Assembly (NCBI GenBank): GCA_036493595.1
Contig: DASXPN010000093.1
Coordinates: 46,683-110,682 of the forward strand
Origin: DATAES01 sp036493595
Lineage (GTDB): Bacteria > Actinomycetota > Acidimicrobiia > Acidimicrobiales > JACDCH01
DNA: 64,000 nt
Direction of reading: 5' to 3'
The notes beneath the pieces are model-generated. The model saw only the letters and a list, made by a program, of their open reading frames with translations. It did not search any database and had not been told where the DNA came from. This document shows, one piece after another, positions 1-9,840 of the stretch. Numbering within the stretch: the first letter of the stretch is position 1; every line of letters begins with the position of its first letter. The position numbers and the translations under genes were made by a program.

Positions 1-435
1 ACCGGCGGATTACTGGTGCAGCAGCCGCACCACTTCGCCGCGGCGCGATCGACATGGAACGTCGTCACGGAGCGCGTCCCGACCGAAGTCGAGCTCGATG
101 ACGCTGAGCTCGCGTTCCGCATCTGCGGCTATGTCAAGTCGAACTCGATCGTGCTCGTGCGCGACGGGGTCGCTTGGGGCATCGGAGCCGGCCAGCAGAA
201 CCGGGTCGAGGCCGGGCAGATCGCGGCGCAGAAGGCGGCCGGCCGGGCCAAGGGCGGCGCGTGCGCGAGCGACGCGTTCTACCCGTTCCCTGACGGCATC
301 GAAGCGGCAGCCGAGGCGGGCGTCGTGGTGATCGTCCAGCCGGGCGGATCCGTGAACGACGACAAGAGCATCGCGAAAGCGAACGAGCTCGATGTCGCCA
401 TGGTGTTCACCGGTGAAAGACACTTCCTGCATTGA
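1..435 (+). CDS. purH: Bifunctional AICAR transformylase/IMP cyclohydrolase PurH, C-terminal part
   Basis: Last 144 residues of the enzyme that performs the final two steps of IMP synthesis in the cytoplasm, using 10-formyl-tetrahydrofolate as formyl donor. The window opens inside the gene, so the cyclohydrolase domain is not visible. What is seen is the end of the transformylase domain: GGLLVQ at the edge, VKSNSIVL, the conserved SDAFYPFPDG stretch, the QPGGS loop and the typical FTGERHFLH end. It reads toward folD, 136 bases downstream, whose product supplies its folate cofactor. The family call is secure; only the 5' part is missing. Confidence 0.95.
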   Translation, partial: TGGLLVQQPHHFAAARSTWNVVTERVPTEVELDDAELAFRICGYVKSNSIVLVRDGVAWGIGAGQQNRVEAGQIAAQKAAGRAKGGACASDAFYPFPDGIEAAAEAGVVVIVQPGGSVNDDKSIAKANELDVAMVFTGERHFLH

Positions 436-551
436 TCTCGCTCGGCTGCGAGCGCTCGCTTTGCTCGCTGTCTCCGCCGAGTGCGGCTCGTCGCTGGCGC
501 TTCCCTCGCCGCGTCTTGATCTCGCTCGGCTGCGAGCGCTCGCTCTGCTCG
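432..551. repeat. Pair of 36-base direct repeats between purH and folD
   Basis: The same 36 bases occur at 432-467 and 516-551 with a single mismatch. The first copy begins inside the purH stop codon. Each can fold a weak hairpin (CTCGC paired with GCGAG over six bases) and contains the palindrome GAGCGCTC, but no T-run follows, so a factor-independent terminator is not convincing. The repeats fill nearly all of this 136-base gap. Confidence 0.7.
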
Positions 552-571
552 GGGATTGAGGAGTTGGTGAC

Positions 572-1435
572 ATGAGTGCGGTGCTGATGCCGGGTGCGCC
601 GGTGGCGGATGCGGTGTTCGAAGACCTCGGGCCGCGCATCGAGAAGTTGCGCGCCAACGGCCACACGCCGGGGCTCGCCACCGTGCTCGTCGGCGACGAC
701 GATGCGAGCGCCCGCTACGTCGGCATGAAGATGAAGAAGGCGCAAGAGCTCGGATGCGAGAGCCCGCACATCCACCTTCCGGATGACGCCACGACCGCGG
801 ATGTCGTGGCCGTAGTGCGCGAGCTCAACGAGGACGACCGGGTCGATGCGATGCTCGTGCAGCACCCCGCGCCGCCGCAGGTGGACTTCGACACGGTGCT
901 CATGACCGTCGACCCGGACAAGGACGTCGACGGCATGCACCCGACCAACCTCGGTCGGATGGCGCTCGGCATTCCCGGCCCGGTGTCGTGCACGCCCGCG
1001 GGCGTCGAGGCGATGCTCGCCTACTACGAGATCCCGGTGTCGGGTCGCAATGTGGTGATCCTCGGCAGGGGCGTCACCATCGGCCGCCCACTCGGGTTGC
1101 TGCTGTCGCAGAAGCGGCCGACCGCGAACGCGGCCGTGACGGTCGTGCACACGGGCGTGCCCGACTGGGCTCGCTACGTGAAGGCGGCGGACATCGTGGT
1201 CGCTGCCGCGGGAGTACCGGGCATCATCCAGCCCGAGCATCTGACGCCCGGCTGCGTCGTCGTCGGCGCGGGTGTTCGCTACCGGGGCCGCACGCTGCTG
1301 CCGGATGTCGACGAACGGTGTGAAGAAGTTGCCGGTTACATCACGCCCCGCGTCGGCGGAGTCGGGCCGACCACGATTGCCATGTTGTTCCGGAATTTCG
1401 TCGAGGCCGCCGAACGGAGGCGATTGCATGAGTGA
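572..1435 (+). CDS. folD: Methylenetetrahydrofolate dehydrogenase/methenyltetrahydrofolate cyclohydrolase
   Basis: Converts 5,10-methylene-THF to 10-formyl-THF through methenyl-THF, with NADP. At 287 residues it has normal family length. The catalytic Y-x3-K is seen as Y49 and K53 in ARYVGMKMKK; the substrate loop appears as VQHPAPP, the signature as DGMHPTNLGRM, the dinucleotide loop as GRGVTIGRPLGLLL, and the C-terminal signature as GGVGPTTIAML. The GRGVT loop is the form known from mycobacterial FolD. The ATG has a good GAGGAG ribosome site (558-563). It lies between purH and metF, which use its product and substrate. Confidence 0.95.
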   Translation: MSAVLMPGAPVADAVFEDLGPRIEKLRANGHTPGLATVLVGDDDASARYVGMKMKKAQELGCESPHIHLPDDATTADVVAVVRELNEDDRVDAMLVQHPAPPQVDFDTVLMTVDPDKDVDGMHPTNLGRMALGIPGPVSCTPAGVEAMLAYYEIPVSGRNVVILGRGVTIGRPLGLLLSQKRPTANAAVTVVHTGVPDWARYVKAADIVVAAAGVPGIIQPEHLTPGCVVVGAGVRYRGRTLLPDVDERCEEVAGYITPRVGGVGPTTIAMLFRNFVEAAERRRLHE

Positions 1436-1441
1436 GTCGAC

Positions 1442-2059
1442 GTGAGCGACGTGTCACCGGAAGAGAGATCTTCGACGCCGCCACCGCCGGCTCCGCCCGC
1501 GGCCGGATGGTGGCTGGCGTCCAATGGCATGTGGTACCCGCCCGAGCAGGCCGCGGGCGCCACGGAGCCGGCTCCGGCCCCGGCGCCGCAGCCGCTGGCG
1601 CAACAGCCGTTCACCCCGCCGGGCGTGTCGCCCGGGCCGAGCATGCCTGCGCCGACCATGCCGCCACCGACGATGCCCGCACCGAGCTACGGCACGCCGC
1701 CGCCTCCTCCTACCTACGCGCCGCCGCCCGCGTACGGCGCCCCACCGCCCGCCGCCTACGGTCAGCCGGGCCCGCCTCCCGGTCCCCCGCCCATGTATGG
1801 CGGCGCCGGCTACGGCTACACGGGATACGCGTCGACGGCGGGAACGAGCGGCATGGCGGTCGCGTCGCTCGTCCTCGGCATCCTGTGGATCTATTGGATC
1901 GGATCGATCCTCGCCCTGGTCTTCGGCTACATCGCACTGAACCAGATCAAGCAACGAAACCAGGGAGGCAAGGGCCTCGCGGTCGCCGGCATCATCCTCG
2001 GCTGGGTGGGCGTGGCCTTCTTCCTGATCGGTGTGATCGCGGTCGCCGCCGGTAGCTGA
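1442..2059 (+). CDS. Proline-rich membrane protein with DUF2510-like tryptophan motif and DUF4190-like tail
   Basis: 205 residues, GTG start six bases after the folD stop. Residues about 22-35 carry the GWWLASNGMWYPPE motif typical of actinobacterial DUF2510 proteins. Residues 40-120 are low complexity Pro/Ala/Tyr/Gly, likely a flexible cytoplasmic linker. Residues 138-205 have two hydrophobic helices (VASLVLGILWIYWIGSILAL and AGIILGWVGVAFFLIGVIAV) around a short polar turn with NQIKQRNQGG, matching the DUF4190 layout. Function unknown; a membrane-anchored binding role is the usual guess. Close spacing suggests cotranscription with folD. A second protein with the same N-terminal motif is at 14210. 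Confidence 0.8.
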   Translation: MSDVSPEERSSTPPPPAPPAAGWWLASNGMWYPPEQAAGATEPAPAPAPQPLAQQPFTPPGVSPGPSMPAPTMPPPTMPAPSYGTPPPPPTYAPPPAYGAPPPAAYGQPGPPPGPPPMYGGAGYGYTGYASTAGTSGMAVASLVLGILWIYWIGSILALVFGYIALNQIKQRNQGGKGLAVAGIILGWVGVAFFLIGVIAVAAGS

Positions 2060-2081
2060 AAACCAGTCCGGTACGAGTCGG

Positions 2082-2087
2082 TAGCCT
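2082..2087 (+). promoter_or_regulatory. -10 box of a probable leaderless metF promoter
   Basis: TAGCCT ends nine bases before the metF ATG, and no Shine-Dalgarno sequence lies between. This places the transcript start at or next to the start codon. The same arrangement recurs at many genes here. Confidence 0.55.
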
Positions 2088-2096
2088 CGTTTCTTC

Positions 2097-2963
2097 ATGG
2101 CGAGGATCGCTGACCTCTTGCGGGCCGGGCCCACGCGCTCGTTCGAGTTCTTCCCGCCGAAGAACGACGAGATGGAGCGTCAGCTCGACAAGACCGTGGC
2201 CGAGCTCGCGCTGCTGGGCCCGTCGTTCGTCTCGGTGACCTACGGGGCACTCGGGTCGACCCGTGATCGCACTCGCGATGTCGTGATCCGCATCAACGGG
2301 GAGCAGACGTTCCCGTGCATGGCTCATCTCACCTGCGTCGGCCACACGCGAGCCGACATCGCAGACCTACTCGACCTCTACGCCGATGCGGGAGTGGAGA
2401 ACATCCTCGCCCTTGGCGGCGATCCGCCCGCTGACGGCAGCGATCCCGGTGGCGAGTACGAGTACGCGCTCGAGTTGGTCGAGACCGTGCGAGCGCATCG
2501 TGGTGGTTTCAGTGTGGGAGTCGCGGCTCATCCCGAGCTGCATCCACGTTCACCGGATCGGCCGAGCGATCGTCGACGTCTGGCGGAGAAGCTCGAGGTC
2601 GCCGACTTCGCAGTCACGCAGTTCTTCTTCGAGGCGGACGACTACTTGCGCATGATCGACGACCTCGACGCGCTCGGCTGCCGCAAGCCGGTTGTGCCCG
2701 GGATCATGCCGATCCTCACGGTGGCCGGCGTCAAGCGGATGGCGGCGATGAACGGCTCGGTCATCCCCGCGCCGCTGCTCGCGCGGATCGAAGACGTGGC
2801 CGACGACGCGGACGCCGTTCTCGAGATCGGCATCGACGCTGCCACCGAGCTGTCCAGGACGCTGATCGACTCGGGCGCCCCCGGCCTCCACCTCTACGCG
2901 CTGAACCGCCCGACGTCGGTGCGGCGCATCTATCGCAATCTCGGCCTGGCTTCGCCGGATTGA
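2097..2963 (+). CDS. metF: 5,10-methylenetetrahydrofolate reductase
   Basis: Reduces methylene-THF to 5-methyl-THF for methionine synthesis, with FAD as cofactor. 288 residues, normal length for the bacterial form. The N-terminal SFEFFPPK contains the catalytic glutamate (E17); LTCVGHTRADI, NILALGGDPP (FAD/NADH side) and FAVTQFFFEADDYL are the classical barrel motifs, followed by VVPGIMPI. The start is fixed by a TAGCCT -10 box nine bases upstream rather than by a ribosome site. The stop codon overlaps the TTG start of the next gene, so the two are translationally coupled. Confidence 0.95.
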   Translation: MARIADLLRAGPTRSFEFFPPKNDEMERQLDKTVAELALLGPSFVSVTYGALGSTRDRTRDVVIRINGEQTFPCMAHLTCVGHTRADIADLLDLYADAGVENILALGGDPPADGSDPGGEYEYALELVETVRAHRGGFSVGVAAHPELHPRSPDRPSDRRRLAEKLEVADFAVTQFFFEADDYLRMIDDLDALGCRKPVVPGIMPILTVAGVKRMAAMNGSVIPAPLLARIEDVADDADAVLEIGIDAATELSRTLIDSGAPGLHLYALNRPTSVRRIYRNLGLASPD

Positions 2964-4612
2964 ACGAGGCGCGACCGCTCACCGATCGCGGCATCGCCCT
3001 GAGCGGCGAGGGCCGCCTGGCCGAGGCACTCGAAGCCTTCGACCAGGCAGTTGCCGCGTCCTCCGACATGGCCGACGCCCATCTCGGTCGTTCGAAGGTG
3101 CTCGCCGCGCTCGGGCGCCCGGACGAGGCGATGGCCGCATTCGATCAAGCGGTCGCGCTCGACCCTGCCGTGGCGCACGCCGACCGCGCTCGCGTCGCGA
3201 TCGAAGCCGGGCATCTGCAGGCGGCGCTCGCCGCCTACACCGAGGCGGCCGCCGCGGACCCGACGAACGCGCACCACCGACTCGACATCGGTGCGGTGCA
3301 GCTCGCGCTGCGCAACTGGTCGGAGGCACTCGACGCATTCAACGAAGCGGTACAGCTCGCGCCGTCCGCCGCCGCCGGCTATGTCGGTCGCGCCGAAGCG
3401 TTGCGCGAGCTCGGCCATCTGGAAGCCTCGCTCGCGGCGATCGATCGCGCGCTCGCGATCGATCCGCACAACGCTCGGGTGCACGCCCGCCGAGCGGGGT
3501 TGCTGGTGTCGCTGCGCCGGCCGGCCGAGGCGTTGGACGCGGCCGATCGTTCGATCGCGGAGGACGCGTCGTCGGCTCGCGCCCACTACTGGCGGGCACA
3601 CGCACTCGCCGAGCTGGGACGTACGGGGGATGCGCTCGCGGCCACCCAGACCGCCGCCGAGCTCGAACCGCGCGACGCCGACGTACTCGGCTTGCTCGCG
3701 TCGCTGCTCGGCGAAGAGGGACGCATCGACGACGCGTTGCTGGTCAACCAGCGCACGCTCGAGCTCGAGCCGTCGGTGCCCGCGCATCACGCCGCCCGCG
3801 GCACGCTGCTGTTCGCAGTGGGACGCATCGATGACGCGGTGGCGTCGTACGGGTTGGCGTCGTCACTCGATCCCAGCGACGCCGGCTACCGCTCCGACGG
3901 TGCCACGGTGCTCTACTCGGCTGGAAGATTCGCCGAAGCCCTCGCGGGCTACGACGAGGCTGCTCGGCTGGCGCCATCCGTCGCCGCCTATGAGCGGGGA
4001 CGCGGCCTGTCGCTGTTCGCGCTCGGCCGGTTGGACGAGGCCATCGACGCGTTCGGGCGCGCGGTCGACCTCGACCCGACATCAGCGGCCGCTCACGCCA
4101 ACCGGGCGGCGGCGCTCGAAGCGGCCGGACGTTTGGCGGAAGCCGCGCTCGCCGCCGTCGAGGCCATCAGTTGTGAGCCCGACCACGTGATGGCGCACAC
4201 GGTGCGGGGCACGATCACCTTGCGACTGGGCGATCCGGTCGTCGCCGAACGCTCCTTCATGACCGCAGTCGACGCGGCCGGTGCCAACCCGCTCGTCCCC
4301 CTCGTGCTCGCCGGTGTCGCCGCCTGGGCGCGCGGCGACGCTGATACCGCGGTCGAACGCTTCGACGCCGCGCTCGGGTTCGATCCCTCGGGCCCCGCGA
4401 CGGCGCGGGTGTCGCCCTGGGCCGCGGCGGAGGCACGAGCGATCGCGCTTGTCGCCACCGGTCGGTCCGTGGAGGCCATCGAGTTGCTCGAGCGGTCACG
4501 ACCGCAACGTCGTCCCGGTGATCGTCCTCATCTCGTGGCGTTCGACGCGCTCGCAAACGGCCCGCTCGCCCCACCGCCGGATCTCGACGACGTCCGCCGG
4601 GCCGCGGAGTAG
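2960..4612 (+). CDS. Tetratricopeptide repeat protein
   Basis: 550 residues made almost wholly of about fourteen TPR units of 34 residues, recognisable by recurring G-x-x-x-A-L-x-x-F-x-x-A-x-x-x-x-P patterns such as GRLAEALEAFDQAV and GRLDEAIDAFGRAVDLDP. No signal peptide, membrane helix or catalytic domain is visible, so it is likely a cytoplasmic scaffold for protein contacts. The TTG start overlaps the metF stop (TTGA), indicating coupled translation. Arginine and alanine content is typical for this genome. The partner is unknown and the metF link may be only transcriptional. Confidence 0.85.
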   Translation: MNEARPLTDRGIALSGEGRLAEALEAFDQAVAASSDMADAHLGRSKVLAALGRPDEAMAAFDQAVALDPAVAHADRARVAIEAGHLQAALAAYTEAAAADPTNAHHRLDIGAVQLALRNWSEALDAFNEAVQLAPSAAAGYVGRAEALRELGHLEASLAAIDRALAIDPHNARVHARRAGLLVSLRRPAEALDAADRSIAEDASSARAHYWRAHALAELGRTGDALAATQTAAELEPRDADVLGLLASLLGEEGRIDDALLVNQRTLELEPSVPAHHAARGTLLFAVGRIDDAVASYGLASSLDPSDAGYRSDGATVLYSAGRFAEALAGYDEAARLAPSVAAYERGRGLSLFALGRLDEAIDAFGRAVDLDPTSAAAHANRAAALEAAGRLAEAALAAVEAISCEPDHVMAHTVRGTITLRLGDPVVAERSFMTAVDAAGANPLVPLVLAGVAAWARGDADTAVERFDAALGFDPSGPATARVSPWAAAEARAIALVATGRSVEAIELLERSRPQRRPGDRPHLVAFDALANGPLAPPPDLDDVRRAAE

Positions 4613-4621
4613 ACAGCGGTC

Positions 4622-5326
4622 GTGACCCTGTTCCTGCATGAGGTGCATCGGGTGCGCGGGCTGCGAGAGGACGACTTCGAAGCGCACTACCGCGATCGCT
4701 GGATGCCTGACCTCGCGTCGGGTCCGCATGCGGACGACGCGCGCTTGCTCTGGTACACGCATCAAGCGCACGGGAGTGGTCCTGCGTATCGCATCACCAC
4801 GATCACCGCGGTGGCGGATGGTGCCGCGTACGAGCGGCTGCTCGATCGAGTGGCGTCAGGCGATCTGCGTTCGTGGGCGCGCGAGCTCGACGGTCTCCAG
4901 CACGACAGCACCGGCAAGGTGTTGCTGGCCTTGCCGTGGTCGCCGCTGGCGTCGGTCGATCTTGCCGGCGTGCCGGTCGAGCCCGTCGACCACGAGCTCA
5001 CGCTCTACATGGAGGACACCGGCTGGCCCCATGCGCCGCTCGACGACTACACCGCGTTCTGGGGCGAGGTGTACGCGCCGATGCTGGCCCGGTCGTCACT
5101 GTTGCGGATCGAGGCCTGCTTCCAGACCGCACACGGCGGCGGCCGGCGCCCGGAGGCGACCCTGTTGCAGAAGGTCATCAGCCACGAAGGGCTGCTGAAG
5201 CTGTTCGAGACCGAGACCCCATCCGAGCTCAAACAGCCGGGCACCTTCATGCACGACGCACTCCAGGTGCGGGACCAGTGGGAGAGCCGGCTCCTGCGCA
5301 CCGCGGCTTGGAGTCCCCTGTTCTGA
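4622..5326 (+). CDS. NIPSNAP/EthD-like protein with two tandem alpha-beta barrel halves
   Basis: 234 residues with GTG start, nine bases after the TPR gene stop, so probably the last gene of that operon. Two halves look alike: residues 1-30 (TLFLHEVHRVRG...YRDRWMPDL) and 123-155 (ELTLYMEDTGW...FWGEVYAPML) both begin with a beta strand followed by a helix ending in an aromatic-rich W/Y...P motif, as in NIPSNAP and EthD dimeric alpha-beta barrels. No catalytic residues can be named. The fold assignment is an inference from pattern; function unknown. Confidence 0.6.
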   Translation: MTLFLHEVHRVRGLREDDFEAHYRDRWMPDLASGPHADDARLLWYTHQAHGSGPAYRITTITAVADGAAYERLLDRVASGDLRSWARELDGLQHDSTGKVLLALPWSPLASVDLAGVPVEPVDHELTLYMEDTGWPHAPLDDYTAFWGEVYAPMLARSSLLRIEACFQTAHGGGRRPEATLLQKVISHEGLLKLFETETPSELKQPGTFMHDALQVRDQWESRLLRTAAWSPLF

Positions 5327-5333
5327 CCACCAG

Positions 5334-5339
5334 TAGGCT
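5334..5339 (+). promoter_or_regulatory. -10 box of icd leader transcript
   Basis: TAGGCT ends seven bases before an ATG at 5347 that opens a 27-codon reading frame ending just before icd. The distance fits a leaderless start at that ATG. Confidence 0.5.
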
Positions 5340-5346
5340 CGCAGGA

Positions 5347-5430
5347 ATGCATGCACTCCGCCTGACGATTCCTGCCGCGTCGGCGTCGTGCCCGCCGGGG
5401 CACAGCCGACACCCGAGTGAGCGAGCGTAG
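5347..5430 (+). CDS. Possible 27-residue leader peptide upstream of icd
   Basis: ATG at 5347 opens a frame of 27 codons (MHALRLTIPAASAS... ending HSRHPSERA) that stops at 5430, four bases before the icd ATG. The ATG lies seven bases from a good -10 hexamer, the same geometry as for clear leaderless genes in this window, so it should be translated if that promoter is used. Icd has no clear ribosome site, so termination and reinitiation may drive its translation. The peptide has one Cys and clustered Arg/His/Pro/Ser codons but no obvious attenuator hairpin. Existence as a functional leader is an inference. Confidence 0.45.
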   Translation: MHALRLTIPAASASCPPGHSRHPSERA

Positions 5431-5434
5431 AGAC

Positions 5435-6637
5435 ATGGCAGACAAGATCACCATGTCGTCCGACGGGACGCTGCAGGTCAGCGACAATCCCATCATCCCG
5501 TTCATCGAGGGCGACGGCACCGGCATCGACATCTGGCCGGCTGCGCAACTCGTCCTCGACGCCGCCGCCAAGAAGCACGGCAAGACGATCGAGTGGAAGG
5601 AAGTCCTTGCCGGCCAGAAGGCATACGACGCCACCGGCAACTGGTTGCCCGACGAGACGGTCGAGGTCTTCAAGGACTACCTGATCGGCATCAAGGGCCC
5701 CCTCACCACGCCGATCGGCGGCGGCATCCGCTCGCTCAACGTGGCGTTGCGCCAGATCCTCGACCTGTACGTGTGCCTCCGCCCGGTGCGGTGGTTCGAG
5801 GGTGTGCCTTCACCGGTGAAGCACCCCGAGCGGGTCGACATGGTGATCTTCCGTGAGAACACCGAAGACATCTATGCGGGCCTCGAGGTCGAGGCGGGCT
5901 CGCCCGAGGCGAAGCGGCTGCGAGAGATGCTCGCCGAGTTCGGCGGCAAGTGGGCCACCATCCGCGAGGACTCGGGCCTGGGTATCAAGCCGATCTCCGA
6001 GACGGGGTCGAAGCGGTTGGTGCGCGCCGCGCTCAACTACGCGATCGACCGTGGACGCAAGAGCGTGACCCTCGTGCACAAGGGCAACATCATGAAGTTC
6101 ACCGAGGGCGCCTTCCGCGGTTGGGGTTACGAGCTCGTACGCGAAGAGTTCTCGGACACCGCCATCGGTTGGGACGACTGTGGCGGCGATCCCGGCGACA
6201 AGATCCTCGTGAAGGACGCCATCGCCGACATCACGTTGCAGCAGGTGCTCACGCGCGCTGACGAGTTCGACGTGATCGCGACGATGAACCTCAACGGCGA
6301 CTACCTGTCCGACGCGCTCGCCGCACAGGTCGGCGGTATCGGCATCGCACCCGGCGGCAACATCAACTACGTCTCCGGCCACGGCATCTTCGAGGCGACT
6401 CACGGCACCGCGCCGAAGTACGCGGGGCAGGACAAGGTCAACCCCGGTTCGGTGCTCCTGTCGGGCGTGATGATGTACGAGCACCTCGGATGGCAGGACG
6501 CCGCCGACGACATCGTCCGTGCGCTCGAGGCGACCATCGCCGACAAGGTCGTCACCTACGACTTCGCGCGGCTGATGGACGGCGCCACCGAGGTCAAGTG
6601 CTCGGAGTTCGCCCAAGCGATCGTCGACCGCCTCTGA
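5435..6637 (+). CDS. icd: NADP-dependent isocitrate dehydrogenase
   Basis: Oxidative decarboxylation of isocitrate to 2-oxoglutarate in the TCA cycle. 400 residues, the length and layout of the homodimeric E. coli type. The substrate loop GGGIRSLNVALRQ includes the serine that is phosphorylated in E. coli Icd. The coenzyme region HGTAPKYAGQDKVNPGS retains the Lys-Tyr pair that selects NADP. FRENTEDIYAG and the VTLVHKGNIMKFTEG region complete the signature. I chose ATG 5435 over an in-frame GTG at 5417, because homologues begin close to it and the upstream leader frame ends between them. Confidence 0.93.
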   Translation: MADKITMSSDGTLQVSDNPIIPFIEGDGTGIDIWPAAQLVLDAAAKKHGKTIEWKEVLAGQKAYDATGNWLPDETVEVFKDYLIGIKGPLTTPIGGGIRSLNVALRQILDLYVCLRPVRWFEGVPSPVKHPERVDMVIFRENTEDIYAGLEVEAGSPEAKRLREMLAEFGGKWATIREDSGLGIKPISETGSKRLVRAALNYAIDRGRKSVTLVHKGNIMKFTEGAFRGWGYELVREEFSDTAIGWDDCGGDPGDKILVKDAIADITLQQVLTRADEFDVIATMNLNGDYLSDALAAQVGGIGIAPGGNINYVSGHGIFEATHGTAPKYAGQDKVNPGSVLLSGVMMYEHLGWQDAADDIVRALEATIADKVVTYDFARLMDGATEVKCSEFAQAIVDRL

Positions 6638-6661
6638 CGGTCCGCGAACGACACGACACGG

Positions 6662-6712
6662 CCGAATGTTGGCGCCATTGCGGGCCTATCGCCCCGCAAT
6701 GGACCCGGAGTT
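6662..6712. repeat. Convergent-junction repeat element, copy A, with hairpin
   Basis: CCGAATGTTGG (6662-6672) and ACCCGGAGTT (6703-6712) flank a 30-base insert whose arms 6675-6684 and 6693-6702 pair perfectly (CCATTGCGGG with CCCGCAATGG, eight-base loop). It fills most of the icd/SRPBCC convergent gap and touches the stop codon of the minus-strand gene. Related copies are at 31545, 45005 and 50275. It could serve as a two-way terminator; no T-run is present. Confidence 0.75.
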
Positions 6713-7185
6713 CACGTCGTCGGTGAGGATTCGGCGCCCGCTTTGAGGCGTTGGAGTGTCTCATCCATCCCCCGACGCACGATGGCATCGGGATCACCGC
6801 CGAGCAGGCGGAGCTTGTAGGCGAGCCTGACGTACGCGGGTAGCGGCGCGACCGCGTGGCGGTACTCGGTGACCTTCGTGCGTGAGCCGCCGTCGAGCGC
6901 TTCGAAGCGGTAGCCCCAGCGCATGCCGGACTGATCGACCTGCCACGCGAAGTGCGATGGTTGCTCGGCCTCGACGACGGTCGATGTCGTCGACCACCGC
7001 ATGAAGCCTCGCTTGTTGTGGCCCTTGAACTTGGAGCCGACGTCGGGGCCGGACGCATCGCCGACCCATTCGCACTTGTGACACTCGGGGCTCCAGCGGC
7101 CCATGTTCGTCACGTCGGACACGAGCTCGTACACCTGTGCAGGCGGTGCCGCGATCTCGATCGAGGTCTCGTCGGTCCCAGCCAT
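6712..7185 (-). CDS. SRPBCC (START/polyketide cyclase-like) family protein
   Basis: 157 residues of the helix-grip fold that binds hydrophobic ligands or acts as a cyclase. The start TSIEIAAPPAQVYELVSDVTNMGRWSPE is the classical opening (beta strand, then helix and W-S-P), followed by alternating strands and a long C-terminal helix. Start ATG 7185 is preferred over GTG 7206, since a TAGTGT -10 box lies seven bases upstream of it. The gene converges on icd across repeat copy A. Ligand unknown; no catalytic residue can be named. Confidence 0.8.
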   Translation of the reverse strand: MAGTDETSIEIAAPPAQVYELVSDVTNMGRWSPECHKCEWVGDASGPDVGSKFKGHNKRGFMRWSTTSTVVEAEQPSHFAWQVDQSGMRWGYRFEALDGGSRTKVTEYRHAVAPLPAYVRLAYKLRLLGGDPDAIVRRGMDETLQRLKAGAESSPTT

Positions 7186-7192
7186 CGAGATG

Positions 7193-7198
7193 ACACTA
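7193..7198 (-). promoter_or_regulatory. -10 box for the SRPBCC gene
   Basis: TAGTGT on the minus strand ends seven bases before ATG 7185, the leaderless geometry. It supports the shorter start of the gene. Confidence 0.5.
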
Positions 7199-7263
7199 GG
7201 CGGCACCTGCCGATAGCGTGCCGCTTGACCGACGAGTCAAGTTTCACTTGGGGGAGGTCCCAC

Positions 7264-8694
<1,431 letters not shown>

Positions 8695-8699
8695 TGTTT

Positions 8700-8726
8700 C
8701 GGGCGGGAAGCAGAGCTTCCCGCCCG
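8700..8726 (+). terminator. Terminator hairpin after the aldehyde dehydrogenase gene
   Basis: Arms 8700-8711 (CGGGCGGGAAGC) and 8715-8726 pair perfectly over 12 bases with a three-base loop, starting six bases after the stop codon and followed by AGTTGTTT. It is the clearest intrinsic terminator in the window. Confidence 0.8.
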
Positions 8727-8770
8727 AGTTGTTTGGCGACGACCTTCGGTCGCCACCGAAAGCAATGTCC

Positions 8771-8798
8771 CGATCGACCGGCAAAGCCGGATCGATCG
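8771..8798. promoter_or_regulatory. Second hairpin just upstream of the mdh -10 box
   Basis: CGATCGA-CCGGC (8771-8782) pairs with GCCGG-A-TCGATCG (8786-8798) with a three-base loop and one bulged A. It ends seven bases before the mdh -10 hexamer, where a -35 or operator would lie. Whether it acts as an operator or a second terminator cannot be told. Confidence 0.4.
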
Positions 8799-8804
8799 GA
8801 CGGG

Positions 8805-8810
8805 TAGGGT
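8805..8810 (+). promoter_or_regulatory. -10 box of a probable leaderless mdh promoter
   Basis: TAGGGT ends seven bases before the mdh ATG, with no ribosome site in between. Confidence 0.55.
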
Positions 8811-8817
8811 CGCCGTC

Positions 8818-9813
<996 letters not shown>

Positions 9814-9840
9814 CACTCGACCACTCGCACCGACATTCGG

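Noticed and set aside
6952..7263. N-terminal extension of the aldehyde dehydrogenase
   Set aside because: Antisense to the SRPBCC gene, and a strong GGGGGAGG site precedes GTG 7264.
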